The notes below the pieces were generated by a model. The model was not told the origin of the DNA. It saw only the letters and a list, made by a program, of their open reading frames with translations, and ran no database searches. A stretch of DNA of 64,000 nucleotides from Clostridia bacterium. Lineage in GTDB: Bacteria > Bacillota > Clostridia > Lutisporales > Lutisporaceae. The translations under genes were made by a program, and so were the position numbers. This document shows positions 24,693 through 33,296 of the stretch, one piece after another (position 1 is the first letter of the stretch; every line of letters begins with the position of its first letter). The stretch is taken from assembly GCA_035628995.1 (NCBI GenBank), contig DASPIR010000035.1:35572-99571 (forward strand). The letters are read 5' to 3'.

Positions 24693-24995
24693 TTAGCTTA
24701 TTAACTGATAACGGAAAATCAATATCGCTTCATTGTCCTTTTCTTTAACGTCGCCCTTAAGCAGGGTTGCCACCCTGTTGTCGTCAAGGGTTATATTGGA
24801 GCCTGCTGCGCTCTCCATATATTTTTTAACCTCGGCAGCTTGGCTTGGATCTACCATCTCTTTCACGCCCCAGGCATGTGCAAGCACGCTTGCAGCGTCT
24901 CAGGTATCACAGAGTTTTGCTATTCTTTCTATTACAGATGCTTCGATACTGTCTTTCAGAGCTTTTTCGATATTTCCATCATGTGCAAATAGCAT
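24693..24995 (-). CDS. Candidate selenoprotein, CxxU motif, in glycine cleavage cluster
   Basis: ATG 24995 (site GAAGGAGGT) opens a 100-codon frame with one in-frame TGA at 24902-24900, codon 32, and a TAA at 24693. If TGA is selenocysteine the product contains CDTU (C29, U32), a classic redox CxxU pair. The N-terminal part is MLFAHDGNIEKALKDSIEAS; the C-terminal part continues in the same frame (AASVLAHAWGVKEMVDPSQA). Downstream of TGA are two stackable hairpins: TGCAAG-CGTG-CTTGCA (24894-24879) and CATGCC-TGG-GGCGTG (24878-24864); the latter has its loop 28-30 nt after TGA with a G in it, within the range for bacterial SECIS. I recognise no family. It follows gcvPB by 41 bp. Confidence 0.72.
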
Positions 24996-25036
24996 TCCCG
25001 TACCTCCTTCATATCGTTCTGCAATTATTGCAACGT

Positions 25037-26500
25037 CTATTGTTTATTGCCGTCCCATTTTATTATAAGATTTCTTGCTGCTTTAACTTCATCAACTCTT
25101 CTTACCATTGTATCGTGGGGAGCCGTTTTTAATATTTCCGGATTCACTTTGGCTTCTTCGGCAATTTTAATCATTATGTCGATGAAGGTATCAAGAGTTT
25201 CCAGACTTTCAGTCTCTGTCGGCTCTATCATGATAGCATCATGTACTATGAGCGGGAAGTAAATTGTCGGAGGATGATAGCCATAGTCGAGAAGACGTTT
25301 AGCAACATCCAGTGTAGAAAGATGATTTTCGTTTTCCAGAAGTCCGCCCAAAACAAATTCATGCTTGCATATCTGTTTTATTGCCACATCGTAATGGTTC
25401 TTCAGCCTGCTCATTATATAGTTTGCATTGAGTACTGCCTTCTGGCTTACTTCCTTCAAGCCTTCTCCGCCCATAGAGAGTATGTAGGCATAGGCTTTTA
25501 CTGCCACTCCGAAATTACCATAGAAGTTTTTGACCTTGCCTATGGAATAAGGTTTGTCATAGTCAAGTACATAGGAGTCACCCTTTTTCTCTACAACAGG
25601 GACAGGGAGGAATTTAACGAGATTACTTTTGACTCCTACCGGTCCGCTTCCTGGCCCGCCTCCGCCATGAGGAGTAGAGAAGGTCTTATGCAAATTGAGG
25701 TGAATTACATCAAAGCCCATATCTCCGGGCCTTGCTATTCCCATGATTGCATTTGCATTTGCTCCGTCATAATAAAGCAGTCCTCCTGCTTCATGAACCA
25801 GGTCAGCTATTTGCTTTATGTTTTGCTCGAAAAGACCAAGGGTGCTCGGATTTGTCAGCATTAAGCCGGCAATCTCATCACTTAGTACGGCCTTGAGTTT
25901 TTCAAGGTCAACAGCTCCGTTTTCATTAGATTCTATTTCCACAATTTCAAAACCGGCAACAGCTGCACTTGCTGGATTTGTTCCGTGGGCGGAGTCAGGA
26001 ACTATTATCTTGTTTCTTTTGCTGTCTCCGCGACTGTCGTGGTATGCCTTGATAATCATCAATCCTGTCAGTTCTCCATGAGCTCCGGCCGCAGGTTGAA
26101 GGCTGACCCTTTCCATCCCGCTTATCTCAGAAAGCATATTATCAAGATTATACATAAGTTCAAGTGCTCCCTGAACAGTTTCCACAGGCTGGAGAGGATG
26201 AATATTGCTGAATCCATCAAAGGCTGCTATATCCTCGTTTATTTTGGGGTTATACTTCATTGTACAGGAACCCAGAGGGTAGAAGCCTGTATCAACGCCA
26301 TAATTCTTATTGGAGAGGTTTGTAAAGTGCCTTACCACATCTACTTCGCTAACCTCTGGCAGGTCAACTTCCTTTTCTCTTAAGAATGAAGCAGGAATTA
26401 TGCTGTCCAGTCCAGCTTCCGGAACATCGCAAGGTGGTAGGCTATAGGCTTTTCTTCCTTCTTTTGAAAGCTCAAAAATCAGCTTATTGTAATTCTTCAT
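25037..26500 (-). CDS. gcvPB: Glycine dehydrogenase (decarboxylating) subunit 2
   Basis: This 487-residue protein is the PLP-binding subunit of the split P-protein, which decarboxylates glycine and transfers the aminomethyl group to lipoyl-GcvH. The PLP lysine lies in [16 protein letters not shown] (about residue 270), followed by the Gly-rich loop. [12 protein letters not shown] and [12 protein letters not shown] are also conserved. ATG 26500 overlaps the 3' end of gcvPA by 4 bp (ATGA type), so the subunits are translationally coupled, as expected for a stoichiometric heterotetramer. Confidence 0.97.
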   Translation of the reverse strand: MKNYNKLIFELSKEGRKAYSLPPCDVPEAGLDSIIPASFLREKEVDLPEVSEVDVVRHFTNLSNKNYGVDTGFYPLGSCTMKYNPKINEDIAAFDGFSNIHPLQPVETVQGALELMYNLDNMLSEISGMERVSLQPAAGAHGELTGLMIIKAYHDSRGDSKRNKIIVPDSAHGTNPASAAVAGFEIVEIESNENGAVDLEKLKAVLSDEIAGLMLTNPSTLGLFEQNIKQIADLVHEAGGLLYYDGANANAIMGIARPGDMGFDVIHLNLHKTFSTPHGGGGPGSGPVGVKSNLVKFLPVPVVEKKGDSYVLDYDKPYSIGKVKNFYGNFGVAVKAYAYILSMGGEGLKEVSQKAVLNANYIMSRLKNHYDVAIKQICKHEFVLGGLLENENHLSTLDVAKRLLDYGYHPPTIYFPLIVHDAIMIEPTETESLETLDTFIDIMIKIAEEAKVNPEILKTAPHDTMVRRVDEVKAARNLIIKWDGNKQ

Positions 26501-27840
26501 CTTACTACCTCCATTGCCTGGGCTAGCTTGTCAATCTGTTCTTTTGTCCTCTTTTCAGTAACACATAGAAGTAATCCGTTCTTTAGTTCAGGATATTCCT
26601 TATCCAGCTCAAAGCCTCCAAGGATGTTCTGGTTCAGTAGCTCATTATTAACCTTGCTGCCGGAAGCTTCGCCAACTACCGCGAATTCCTTGAAGAAAGG
26701 CTTATTAAACATCGGCTTGAATTTCCCGTTTTTCGTAAGCTGCTTCATTGCGTAGTGCGCTTTCTTTGCGCTTTGCTCTGCTACCTCCTTAATGCCTTCC
26801 TTGCCTAAGGTAGTCATATAAATTGTAGCCATAAGAGCATTAAGTCCTTGATTGGAGCAGATGTTCGAGGTTGCCTTGTACCTGCGGATATGCTGCTCTC
26901 TAGCCTGCAGCGTCAGTACGAAAGCTCTTTTGCCATCAACATCTTCAGATTGGCCTACAATTCTTCCAGGCATCTTTCTCATCAGCTTGGAGGTGGTGGC
27001 GAGGAATCCCAAGTAAGGTCCTCCAAAGCTCATGGTGTTACCCAGGGACTGCCCTTCGCCAACGACTATGTCCACTCCTGACTCTGCGGGACTTTTCAGT
27101 ATTCCCAGAGAGATAGGGTCTACATAATCTATTAGCACTGCTTTGTTTTCATGGGTTATCTTTTCAACTTCTGTCAAATCCTCAATTATTCCGAAGAAGT
27201 TGGGGTTCTGTACAATAACACCGGCGGTACCTGCAGCTGCAAGAGTCTTCAGCTTTTCAACATCAGTCACACCGTCTGCCATATCAACTTCAATAACATT
27301 TACATCACGGAATCTCATGTAGCTCTTCAGTACCTTTCTGACTTCCGGATGTACTGTTTTTGATACAATTATTGAACTTTGCCTTGCCTGCTCTACTGCC
27401 ATCATAGCGGCTTCAACACAGGCAGTTGCTCCGTCATACATTGAGGCATTGGTGACATCCATGCCGGTCAGGCTGCAAATCATTGTCTGATACTCAAAAA
27501 TGATTTGTAGGGTACCCTGGCTTATTTCCGGTTGATAGGGAGTATATGCAGTATAAAACTCTGATCTCATTGCCAGGTGTCTTACAATAGAAGGAATATA
27601 GTGGTCATATGCGCCTGCTCCAAGGAAGCAGACTAAATCGTCAGTACTTTTATTTGAAACACTGAGGCTCTTCATATGGCTGGAAAGCTCCAACTCTGAA
27701 AGAGCGCTTTGGATATTAAGCTTTCTCCCAAGACGGAGTTCCTTTGGTATATCTATGAATAAATCTTCAACTGACTTTGCTCCGATGCTATCAAGCATCA
27801 GCTTTTCATCAGATTCGGTATTTGGCATATACCTATGCAT
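26497..27840 (-). CDS. gcvPA: Glycine dehydrogenase (decarboxylating) subunit 1
   Basis: This 447-residue protein is the N-terminal-half subunit of split glycine decarboxylase. Characteristic segments are [20 protein letters not shown] at the start, [34 protein letters not shown], and [15 protein letters not shown]. It contributes to the active site at the interface with subunit 2 but carries no PLP lysine itself. It starts one base downstream of the gcvH stop, so gcvH, gcvPA and gcvPB are tightly coupled. Confidence 0.97.
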   Translation of the reverse strand: MHRYMPNTESDEKLMLDSIGAKSVEDLFIDIPKELRLGRKLNIQSALSELELSSHMKSLSVSNKSTDDLVCFLGAGAYDHYIPSIVRHLAMRSEFYTAYTPYQPEISQGTLQIIFEYQTMICSLTGMDVTNASMYDGATACVEAAMMAVEQARQSSIIVSKTVHPEVRKVLKSYMRFRDVNVIEVDMADGVTDVEKLKTLAAAGTAGVIVQNPNFFGIIEDLTEVEKITHENKAVLIDYVDPISLGILKSPAESGVDIVVGEGQSLGNTMSFGGPYLGFLATTSKLMRKMPGRIVGQSEDVDGKRAFVLTLQAREQHIRRYKATSNICSNQGLNALMATIYMTTLGKEGIKEVAEQSAKKAHYAMKQLTKNGKFKPMFNKPFFKEFAVVGEASGSKVNNELLNQNILGGFELDKEYPELKNGLLLCVTEKRTKEQIDKLAQAMEVVR

Positions 27841-27841
27841 A

Positions 27842-28225
27842 TTATGCCTCCTTACTGCAGAATTCCTTGTACTCCTGCTCGTTCATGAGGGTATTGATAC
27901 TAGCTTTGTCTGTTAATTCTACTATTACAATCCAGTTTCCATATGGATCCTCATTTATAAGCTGTGGTGAATCTGATAACGCTTCATTTACCTCAAGTAC
28001 TTTACCGGAAATCGGGAGGTATGAGTCAGAAGCTGCTTTTACGGATTCGATAACTCCGAAAACGTCTCCGGCATTGATTTGGTCACCTACTGCTGGTAAT
28101 TCTACATAAACGATTTCACCTAAAGCGTGTTGTGCGTAATCTGTAATTCCTACATAGGCTTTTTCCCCTTCGATTCTAACCCATTCGTGATCATTTGAAT
28201 AAAGCAATCCTGATTTTGTTTCCAT
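27842..28225 (-). CDS. gcvH: Glycine cleavage system H protein
   Basis: This 127-residue lipoyl carrier shuttles the aminomethyl group between the P, T and L proteins. The lipoylated lysine is K63 in [10 protein letters not shown], in the normal position. The C-terminal [16 protein letters not shown] is typical. The frame extends five codons further upstream, but ATG 28225 is chosen because TTTGGAGGAATG supplies the ribosome site and the family starts with METKSG-like residues. LipB and LipA, encoded at the other end of the cluster, modify this protein. Confidence 0.97.
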   Translation of the reverse strand: METKSGLLYSNDHEWVRIEGEKAYVGITDYAQHALGEIVYVELPAVGDQINAGDVFGVIESVKAASDSYLPISGKVLEVNEALSDSPQLINEDPYGNWIVIVELTDKASINTLMNEQEYKEFCSKEA

Positions 28226-28358
28226 TTTACATTCCTCCAAATTATTATTTTGTATTATAACGAGTAGGAGCGTTTATTCCACATTAATCTGTCACGCTCC
28301 GTAAACGAGTTTCAAAAAAGGCTACCTTAGTCGTTAAAATATTTAATTGATGCCTTTT

Positions 28359-29465
28359 TTACATTTTGTAGTTCTTACTATAGAATTTCCTGCTTATAAT
28401 CTTGGCCTTCACTGCATTTTTTCTTATCTGAATTTCTAATGGGCCACCAAGCACAGCATATTCGATATCAACCATTGCCAGACCGATAGACTTCTTTACT
28501 GTGGGAGAGTTGTAACCGGTTGTCACAAAGCCAATAACCTTGCCATTGGATAATACATCATATCCATGTCTCGCTATTCCAGGGCCTTCCATCTCAAATC
28601 CAACTATCTTTCTCTTCAAGCCTTCTGATTTTTGTTTTACAAGTGCATCTTTACCTATGAAATTAGGCTTGTTGAGCTTTACAAAGTTGCCGAAGCCTGC
28701 TTCCAAAGGTGTGATTTCTGGTGAAAGCTCATTTCCATAAAGGGGCAGATTGGCTTCGAATCTGAGTGTATCCCTGCAACCAAGTCCTGTTGGCATTGCG
28801 CCCTTATTTTTACCTGCTTCAAGTATTCTATCCCATACCTGTTCAGCATCTTCATGCTTCATATAGATTTCAAAGCCGTCTTCTCCGGTGTAGCCGGTAC
28901 GGGATACCAGACAGTTCCTGCCTGCTATTTTAACATTAGTTTTGAAGTAGAAGAAAGCAATTTCATTGAGGTCTGTATCAGTGAGCTCCTGCAGTATTTC
29001 CTGTGCTTTTGGTCCTTGCAGAGCAACTTCCGATACGTCTGGGGAAATGTTCTTAAGCTCAACATCATAGTTTCCTACATTGTCCTTCATCCATTGGAAG
29101 TCCTTATCAACGTTGCTGGCATTGATTACAAGCAAATAAAAATCATTAGTATGCTTATAGACCAGAAGATCGTCAACAATACCTCCGCTAGGGTAGCACA
29201 TCATGCCGTAAATAACTTGGGTTTCATTCATTACTGACACATCATTGGTGACCAGATTCTGGACAAAATCTGTTGCCTGGCTTCCCCTGACTTCAACTTC
29301 ACCCATATGGGATACGTCGAAAAGTCCTGCAGTGTTTCTTACAGCTTCATGTTCTGCTGTAAGGCCTTCATACTGCACCGGCAGGGCCCATCCTGCAAAA
29401 TCGATGACTTTTCCACCGTATTTTCCGTGGGCATTGTAAAGGGCTGTCTTTTTTGGGTCACTCAT
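28359..29465 (-). CDS. gcvT: Aminomethyltransferase (glycine cleavage T protein)
   Basis: This 368-residue tetrahydrofolate-dependent enzyme releases ammonia from aminomethyl-GcvH and forms methylene-tetrahydrofolate. Conserved segments include DFAGWALPVQYEGLTAEHEA, FDVSHMGEVEVRG (folate site), SRTGYTGEDGFEIY, GLGCRDTLRFEANLPLYGNE and the C-terminal FVTTGYNSPTVKKSIGLAMV. ATG 29465 is preferred to ATG 29471 because of the spacing to AAGGAGGAG. It is the first gene after the glycine riboswitch. The 130-bp gap to gcvH holds no gene. Confidence 0.97.
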   Translation of the reverse strand: MSDPKKTALYNAHGKYGGKVIDFAGWALPVQYEGLTAEHEAVRNTAGLFDVSHMGEVEVRGSQATDFVQNLVTNDVSVMNETQVIYGMMCYPSGGIVDDLLVYKHTNDFYLLVINASNVDKDFQWMKDNVGNYDVELKNISPDVSEVALQGPKAQEILQELTDTDLNEIAFFYFKTNVKIAGRNCLVSRTGYTGEDGFEIYMKHEDAEQVWDRILEAGKNKGAMPTGLGCRDTLRFEANLPLYGNELSPEITPLEAGFGNFVKLNKPNFIGKDALVKQKSEGLKRKIVGFEMEGPGIARHGYDVLSNGKVIGFVTTGYNSPTVKKSIGLAMVDIEYAVLGGPLEIQIRKNAVKAKIISRKFYSKNYKM

Positions 29466-29555
29466 TAGCATGCTCCTCCTTTTAATTTTGTGTAGTTCAA
29501 TAATCCATGCTGCTTATATCAATTAATGTCATGGATAGTTATATATTATGCAAAT

Positions 29556-29602
29556 AAAAAAGGGATATAATAGCATAATAATTAAACCTGCCATTATATC
29601 CC
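29556..29602 (-). terminator. Riboswitch-controlled terminator before gcvT
   Basis: On the minus strand GGGATATAATGG (29602-29591) pairs with CTATTATATCCC (29573-29562), followed by TTTTTT. Its 5' arm overlaps the end of the second glycine aptamer, so ligand binding would disrupt the terminator (an ON switch, as usual for this class). Confidence 0.85.
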
Positions 29603-29778
29603 TCTGTCTATTTGCCTGAGAGCTTCTACACTCAAAATGTATTTCTCCTACGGCGCCGCTTAGCGGACTCTTCAGAGGTCCATCCAATGGCGATCCATTT
29701 GCCTGAAAGTGTCTATAAAAAGAAGGCTTGCTCTTCATATTGCTTCTTCGGCTATCCTTATAGATATCTCTCGCCATT
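29591..29778 (-). ncRNA. Tandem glycine riboswitch
   Basis: Reading the minus strand, aptamer 1 contains GGCGAGAG, GCCGAAGAAGCAA, CTTTCAGGCAAA and GGAC...CTCTGAAGAG. Aptamer 2 contains GGCGCCGTAGGAGAAA, AGAAGCTCTCAGGCAAAT and AGACAGAGGG. These are the conserved blocks of the two-aptamer glycine riboswitch. It sits between a good promoter and gcvT, so glycine induces its own breakdown pathway. Confidence 0.95.
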
Positions 29779-29811
29779 TTCATTTGGGTCAATCTTAATT
29801 CACTTAACTTA

Positions 29812-29840
29812 ATTATATAAATTCAGTCCGAATATTACAA
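29812..29840 (-). promoter_or_regulatory. Promoter of the gcv operon
   Basis: On the minus strand TTGTAA (29840-29835), a 17-nt spacer and TATAAT (29817-29812) lie just upstream of the riboswitch. The remaining bases from 29841 to about 29980 hold no gene I can support. Confidence 0.7.
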
Positions 29841-29998
29841 CAATTGATATTTCTTTAACTTACATAACTGCACTATATTATAAATAGCTTACTATGAGTT
29901 CTTATCTTTTTTTTATAGACAGCTTGGGAAAAAGCTTGTACTGTATACATAGAAGTAAAGTAATTGAAAAGAAGAAAAAGCAAGAAGGAGGAGATACA

Positions 29999-30481
29999 GT
30001 GATAAAGCGATTAGATACCAAGGATAGCAAAATAGCAGAACAAATAGTAGATTTGCAGAAAAGGTCATATATAATGGAGGCAGAGCTCATTGACTTTTAT
30101 GATATTCCTCCCTTGAAGGATACTATAGACACAATAATTCAGTGCGATGAAGTTTTCTACGGCTATTATGAGGATGAAGTGCTGGCAGGTTTGATCTCGT
30201 ATAAGCTGGAGGAAGGCTTGCTGGACATCTATAGAGTTGCAGTACACCCGGAGTATTTCAGAAAAGGCATAGCCAGACAAATGATAGAGTTCATTGAGGA
30301 TATGAATAAGGGAATAGAAAGGATAATTGTCTCCACCGGATTGAAGAACCAGCCGGCTGTGAGCTTATACTTAAAGCTGGGCTTCAGGAAATTAGATGAA
30401 GCTGAAGTTGAGGAAGATATTTATATAGTTACTTTTGAAAAAGAAGGAGTAAGGCCTGGCACAAACTTGAATTTCTGGTAG
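29999..30481 (+). CDS. GNAT family N-acetyltransferase
   Basis: This 160-residue acetyltransferase has the acetyl-CoA pyrophosphate loop at VHPEYFRKGIARQMIEFIED (RxxGxA) and the C-terminal NQPAVSLYLKLGFRKLDE typical of GNAT proteins acting on peptides or small amines. The frame is open from 29894, but GTG 29999 is the probable start, since AAGGAGGAGATA is placed immediately before it and the upstream residues are low-complexity. The acceptor substrate is unknown. It stands alone between the divergent gcv promoter and a dehydrogenase gene. Confidence 0.82.
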   Translation: MIKRLDTKDSKIAEQIVDLQKRSYIMEAELIDFYDIPPLKDTIDTIIQCDEVFYGYYEDEVLAGLISYKLEEGLLDIYRVAVHPEYFRKGIARQMIEFIEDMNKGIERIIVSTGLKNQPAVSLYLKLGFRKLDEAEVEEDIYIVTFEKEGVRPGTNLNFW

Positions 30482-30553
30482 GCATGCACATATAAATCAA
30501 TTATAATAATGAGTGGATTGGTCTTTTAATAAAGTTGTTTTGGGGTGATATTT

Positions 30554-31507
30554 GTGGCAGATAAAGCAGGTAAAGTTACTATAGTCGGAGCCGGTACTAT
30601 AGGTCCGACGGTAGCATATGCCCTCATGCTTAAAGAGTTGGTATCGGAAATCGTATTGGTGAACAGAGATGCGACAAAAGGTGCGGCAAAGGCCTCAGAC
30701 CTATCCCACTGCGGACCCCTTGCAGGAGGTATCAAAGTAAGATATGGGGGCTTTGAGGCGACCGAGGATTCGGAAATTGTTGTTATAACTGTGGGAGCGA
30801 TGGCAGACAAGAATGGAACCAGAATGGATGTGCTTAAAAATAATATAAATATATTTAAGGAAATTATTCCGGAGGTGGCAAAATACAGCCCCAAAGCGGT
30901 AATCATAATAGTGACAAATCCTCTGGATGCGATGACCTATGTGGCATATAAACTCTCTGGTTTTCCACCTGAAAGGGTTATCGGCTCTGGGACATTATTG
31001 GATACCATGCGGTTCAGACATATAATCAGCAGTAAGCTCGGAATTGATTCCTCCACCATTGAAGCAGAGGTAATAGGAGAACACGGCGATTCTATGATTC
31101 CGTTATGGAGCAGGGTAAAGGTCGGTGGCACTCCGTTGGAGGATTACCTGGATATGAAGGGACTGCTTATAAGCGCTGAAGACAAGATGGAAATTGCAAA
31201 AGAAACTGAAAGGGCAGGGTGGAACATAAGGCTTGGCAATGTGCATTCCTGTTATGGAATAGCCTTGTCTGCCGTTAAAATCATTGAATGCATTCTGGGC
31301 TTTTCAGAGGATATAGTATCTGTTTCTACGATGCTGAGGGGGGAATATGGGTTAAGTGATGTGTTTTTAAGTGTCCCTGTTCAACTAGGCAAAAGGGGAA
31401 TAGAAAAGGTGAATATTTTGGATTTGTCTGAAGATGAGAAAGAGCTACTGGTTAAATCTGCTAAGATATTGACAAGCTATATTCGAGAAGCCGACAGTAT
31501 GTTTTAA
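30554..31507 (+). CDS. Lactate/malate dehydrogenase-like 2-hydroxyacid dehydrogenase
   Basis: This 317-residue protein has the NAD-binding GAGTIGPTVAYALM loop, the catalytic Arg/Asp/Arg set in TRMDVL and LLDTMRFRH, and the proton-relay His in GEHGDSMIPLW, so it is a catalytically complete member of the LDH/MDH superfamily. The substrate-specificity loop reads GAMADKNGTR: neither the Gln of lactate dehydrogenase nor the Arg of malate dehydrogenase is at the usual place, so the 2-oxoacid is uncertain. GTG 30554 fits TTTTGGGGTGAT better than GTG 30545. An M29 aminopeptidase gene follows 33 bp downstream. Confidence 0.8.
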   Translation: MADKAGKVTIVGAGTIGPTVAYALMLKELVSEIVLVNRDATKGAAKASDLSHCGPLAGGIKVRYGGFEATEDSEIVVITVGAMADKNGTRMDVLKNNINIFKEIIPEVAKYSPKAVIIIVTNPLDAMTYVAYKLSGFPPERVIGSGTLLDTMRFRHIISSKLGIDSSTIEAEVIGEHGDSMIPLWSRVKVGGTPLEDYLDMKGLLISAEDKMEIAKETERAGWNIRLGNVHSCYGIALSAVKIIECILGFSEDIVSVSTMLRGEYGLSDVFLSVPVQLGKRGIEKVNILDLSEDEKELLVKSAKILTSYIREADSMF

Positions 31508-31540
31508 AAGACCATATTAAATAATAGAAGGAGTTAAGCT

Positions 31541-32770
31541 ATGAATAAAGTTATGCTAGAAAAGTATGCCCGCCTTATTGTAAAGGCCGGGATAAATCTT
31601 CAGAAGGGGCAGATACTCGTAATCAGTACACCCGTAAGTTGCGCGGATTTTACAAGGGAAATAGCCGAAATCGCCTACAAGGAAGGGGCAAAGGATGTAG
31701 TAATTAATTGGAGAGATGATTTATTCTCAAGAATCAGGTTCTTACATGCTCCAGAGGAGGTTTTTGAAGAGTTTCCTCAGTGGAGAAAGGAGTTCTATGT
31801 ATCTTATGCCAGGTTAGGCGCTGCATTTTTGACAATTGAGGATGATGATCCAGAGGTAATGAAGGATGTAAACCCTGAGAGAATAATGAAGAACATCAGA
31901 ACAACTCAAACAGCAGTAAAAGAATATAGGGATAGACTTATGAGCAACAAAAATCCATGGTGTGTAGTAGCAATTCCTTCAGCAGCATGGGCTAAAATGG
32001 TTTTCCCGGAAGTTTCAGAAGTGGAAGCGGTAGAGAGACTTTGGCAGGAGATATTTAAGACAGTCAAGGCAGATACAGAAGACCCTGTTGCTGCGTGGGA
32101 AGAGCATAAAAGCAATCTTAAGCGCAGTTTAGGCTTTTTAAATACCAATAACTTTAAGCTGCTGCGTTATAAAAATTCATTAGGTACTGATTTGACAGTT
32201 GAGCTTCCTGATGGTCATGTATGGCTGGGTGGCTCCGAGTACACACCCGAAAACCTTGAATTCATTGCCAATATGCCAACGGAAGAAGTATTCACTTTAC
32301 CCAAAAAGTCAGGGATTAATGGCAGAGTAGTAAGCAGCAAGCCTCTTAGCTACAATGGCAGTATCATTGACAGGTTTTCAATTACTTTTAAAGACGGAAG
32401 AATTGTGGATTATACTGCGGAGAAGGGTTATGATACTTTAAAAAGCATTATCGAAACAGATGAAGGAGCCCATTATCTTGGGGAAGTTGCATTGGTTCCA
32501 TATGACTCACCGATATCAAAATCAGGAATATTGTTCTACAATACACTTTTCGATGAAAATGCGTCCTGTCATCTGGCAATAGGAAAGGCATACCCAATAT
32601 GTATAAAGAACAGTGATGGCATGACAAAGGAACAGCTGGAGAATGCAGGAGTAAATGATTCCTTTATGCATGTAGACTTTATGGTTGGATCACGGGACCT
32701 TGAAATAACAGGAACTACAACAGAGGGAAAAGAAGTGCCTGTATTTAGGAATGGCAACTTTGCATTCTAG
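31541..32770 (+). CDS. M29 family aminopeptidase
   Basis: This 409-residue protein is a cytoplasmic metallo-aminopeptidase of the AmpS/aminopeptidase T/PepS family. Characteristic parts are an N-terminal KYARLIVKAGINLQKGQILV, NMPTEEVFTLPKKSGINGRV (with metal-binding Glu), ETDEGAHYLGEVALVP (Glu, His), LFDENASCHLAIGKAYP and HVDFMVGSRDLEITG (His, Asp). All expected ligands appear present. AGAAGGAG precedes ATG 31541. It is probably cotranscribed with the dehydrogenase and ends at a strong terminator. Confidence 0.93.
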   Translation: MNKVMLEKYARLIVKAGINLQKGQILVISTPVSCADFTREIAEIAYKEGAKDVVINWRDDLFSRIRFLHAPEEVFEEFPQWRKEFYVSYARLGAAFLTIEDDDPEVMKDVNPERIMKNIRTTQTAVKEYRDRLMSNKNPWCVVAIPSAAWAKMVFPEVSEVEAVERLWQEIFKTVKADTEDPVAAWEEHKSNLKRSLGFLNTNNFKLLRYKNSLGTDLTVELPDGHVWLGGSEYTPENLEFIANMPTEEVFTLPKKSGINGRVVSSKPLSYNGSIIDRFSITFKDGRIVDYTAEKGYDTLKSIIETDEGAHYLGEVALVPYDSPISKSGILFYNTLFDENASCHLAIGKAYPICIKNSDGMTKEQLENAGVNDSFMHVDFMVGSRDLEITGTTTEGKEVPVFRNGNFAF

Positions 32771-32801
32771 TTTGCAGAGCAGCTATAAGCAAAAAGCAAT
32801 A

Positions 32802-32825
32802 AAAGAGCCTTAAGGCTCTTTTTCT
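32802..32825. terminator. Palindromic terminator between convergent genes
   Basis: AAAGAGCCTTAAGGCTCTTT (32802-32821) is a perfect palindrome followed by TTT on the plus strand, with A-runs before it. Confidence 0.8.
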
Positions 32826-32838
32826 GTAGTAGGAGTTA

Positions 32839-33150
32839 TCATCCAAGAAAGTCAGGGTTAGTCACATTGTCAGCCCTTATGGCTTTACGTTCAATAGTAA
32901 AATTTATTGTACTGTTGCGGTCGTCCAAGCTGCAGGGAAAGGTTGCTCCGCATTGCTCACACTTTAGGTACTCATGACTTTGCATAAGCTCTCTATTGTC
33001 AAACAAAAAAGGCAGCGCTTCGGGATCTATGCTCCATTGTCCTGTATCAGGAGTGTCAAGGTTGTAGCTGTACAAATAGGTTGCTTCACGTTTTACGGTG
33101 AAATGGGTGCCATTGCACTTTGTGCAGGTTAGAGACTCTTTTACTTTCAA
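32839..33150 (-). CDS. Zinc-ribbon-like hypothetical protein
   Basis: This 103-residue protein contains two CxxC pairs, CTKCNGTHF near residue 9 and CEQCGATF near residue 64, that would form one zinc ribbon split by a ~50-residue insert rich in Tyr and Asp (SYNLDTPDTGQWSIDPEALP). I recognise no named family. There is no membrane segment. The start is TTG 33150, preceded by GGAAGAA, a weak ribosome site. It is a single gene, convergent with the aminopeptidase gene and divergent from the ferredoxin-type gene. Function unknown. Confidence 0.65.
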   Translation of the reverse strand: MKVKESLTCTKCNGTHFTVKREATYLYSYNLDTPDTGQWSIDPEALPFLFDNRELMQSHEYLKCEQCGATFPCSLDDRNSTINFTIERKAIRADNVTNPDFLG

Positions 33151-33257
33151 TTCAAATTCTTCCTTTCAGATGGGATTACGGTATAGAATAATGATTTTAT
33201 TATCTCCCTATACTTTCTACGTATTACAAGTTTAATGGAATAATTTTTAAAATAATA

Positions 33258-33266
33258 TGATATAAT
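33258..33266 (+). promoter_or_regulatory. Extended -10 promoter of the ferredoxin/selenoprotein unit
   Basis: TGATATAAT (33258-33266) lies 31 bp upstream of ATG 33297. No convincing -35 was seen, as expected with an extended -10. Confidence 0.5.
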
Positions 33267-33296
33267 TTGGATAGCAAAACGTATTGGGGTGATTAT

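Noticed and set aside
24693..24887. Separate 64-residue gene starting at GTG 24887
   Set aside because: The frame continues upstream through a single TGA to an ATG with a strong ribosome site; the GTG has no ribosome site and lies in a hairpin. The full selenoprotein reading is better.
25241..25864. 207-residue plus-strand frame opposite gcvPB
   Set aside because: It is fully antisense to a strongly conserved gene, with no ribosome site and unusual composition.
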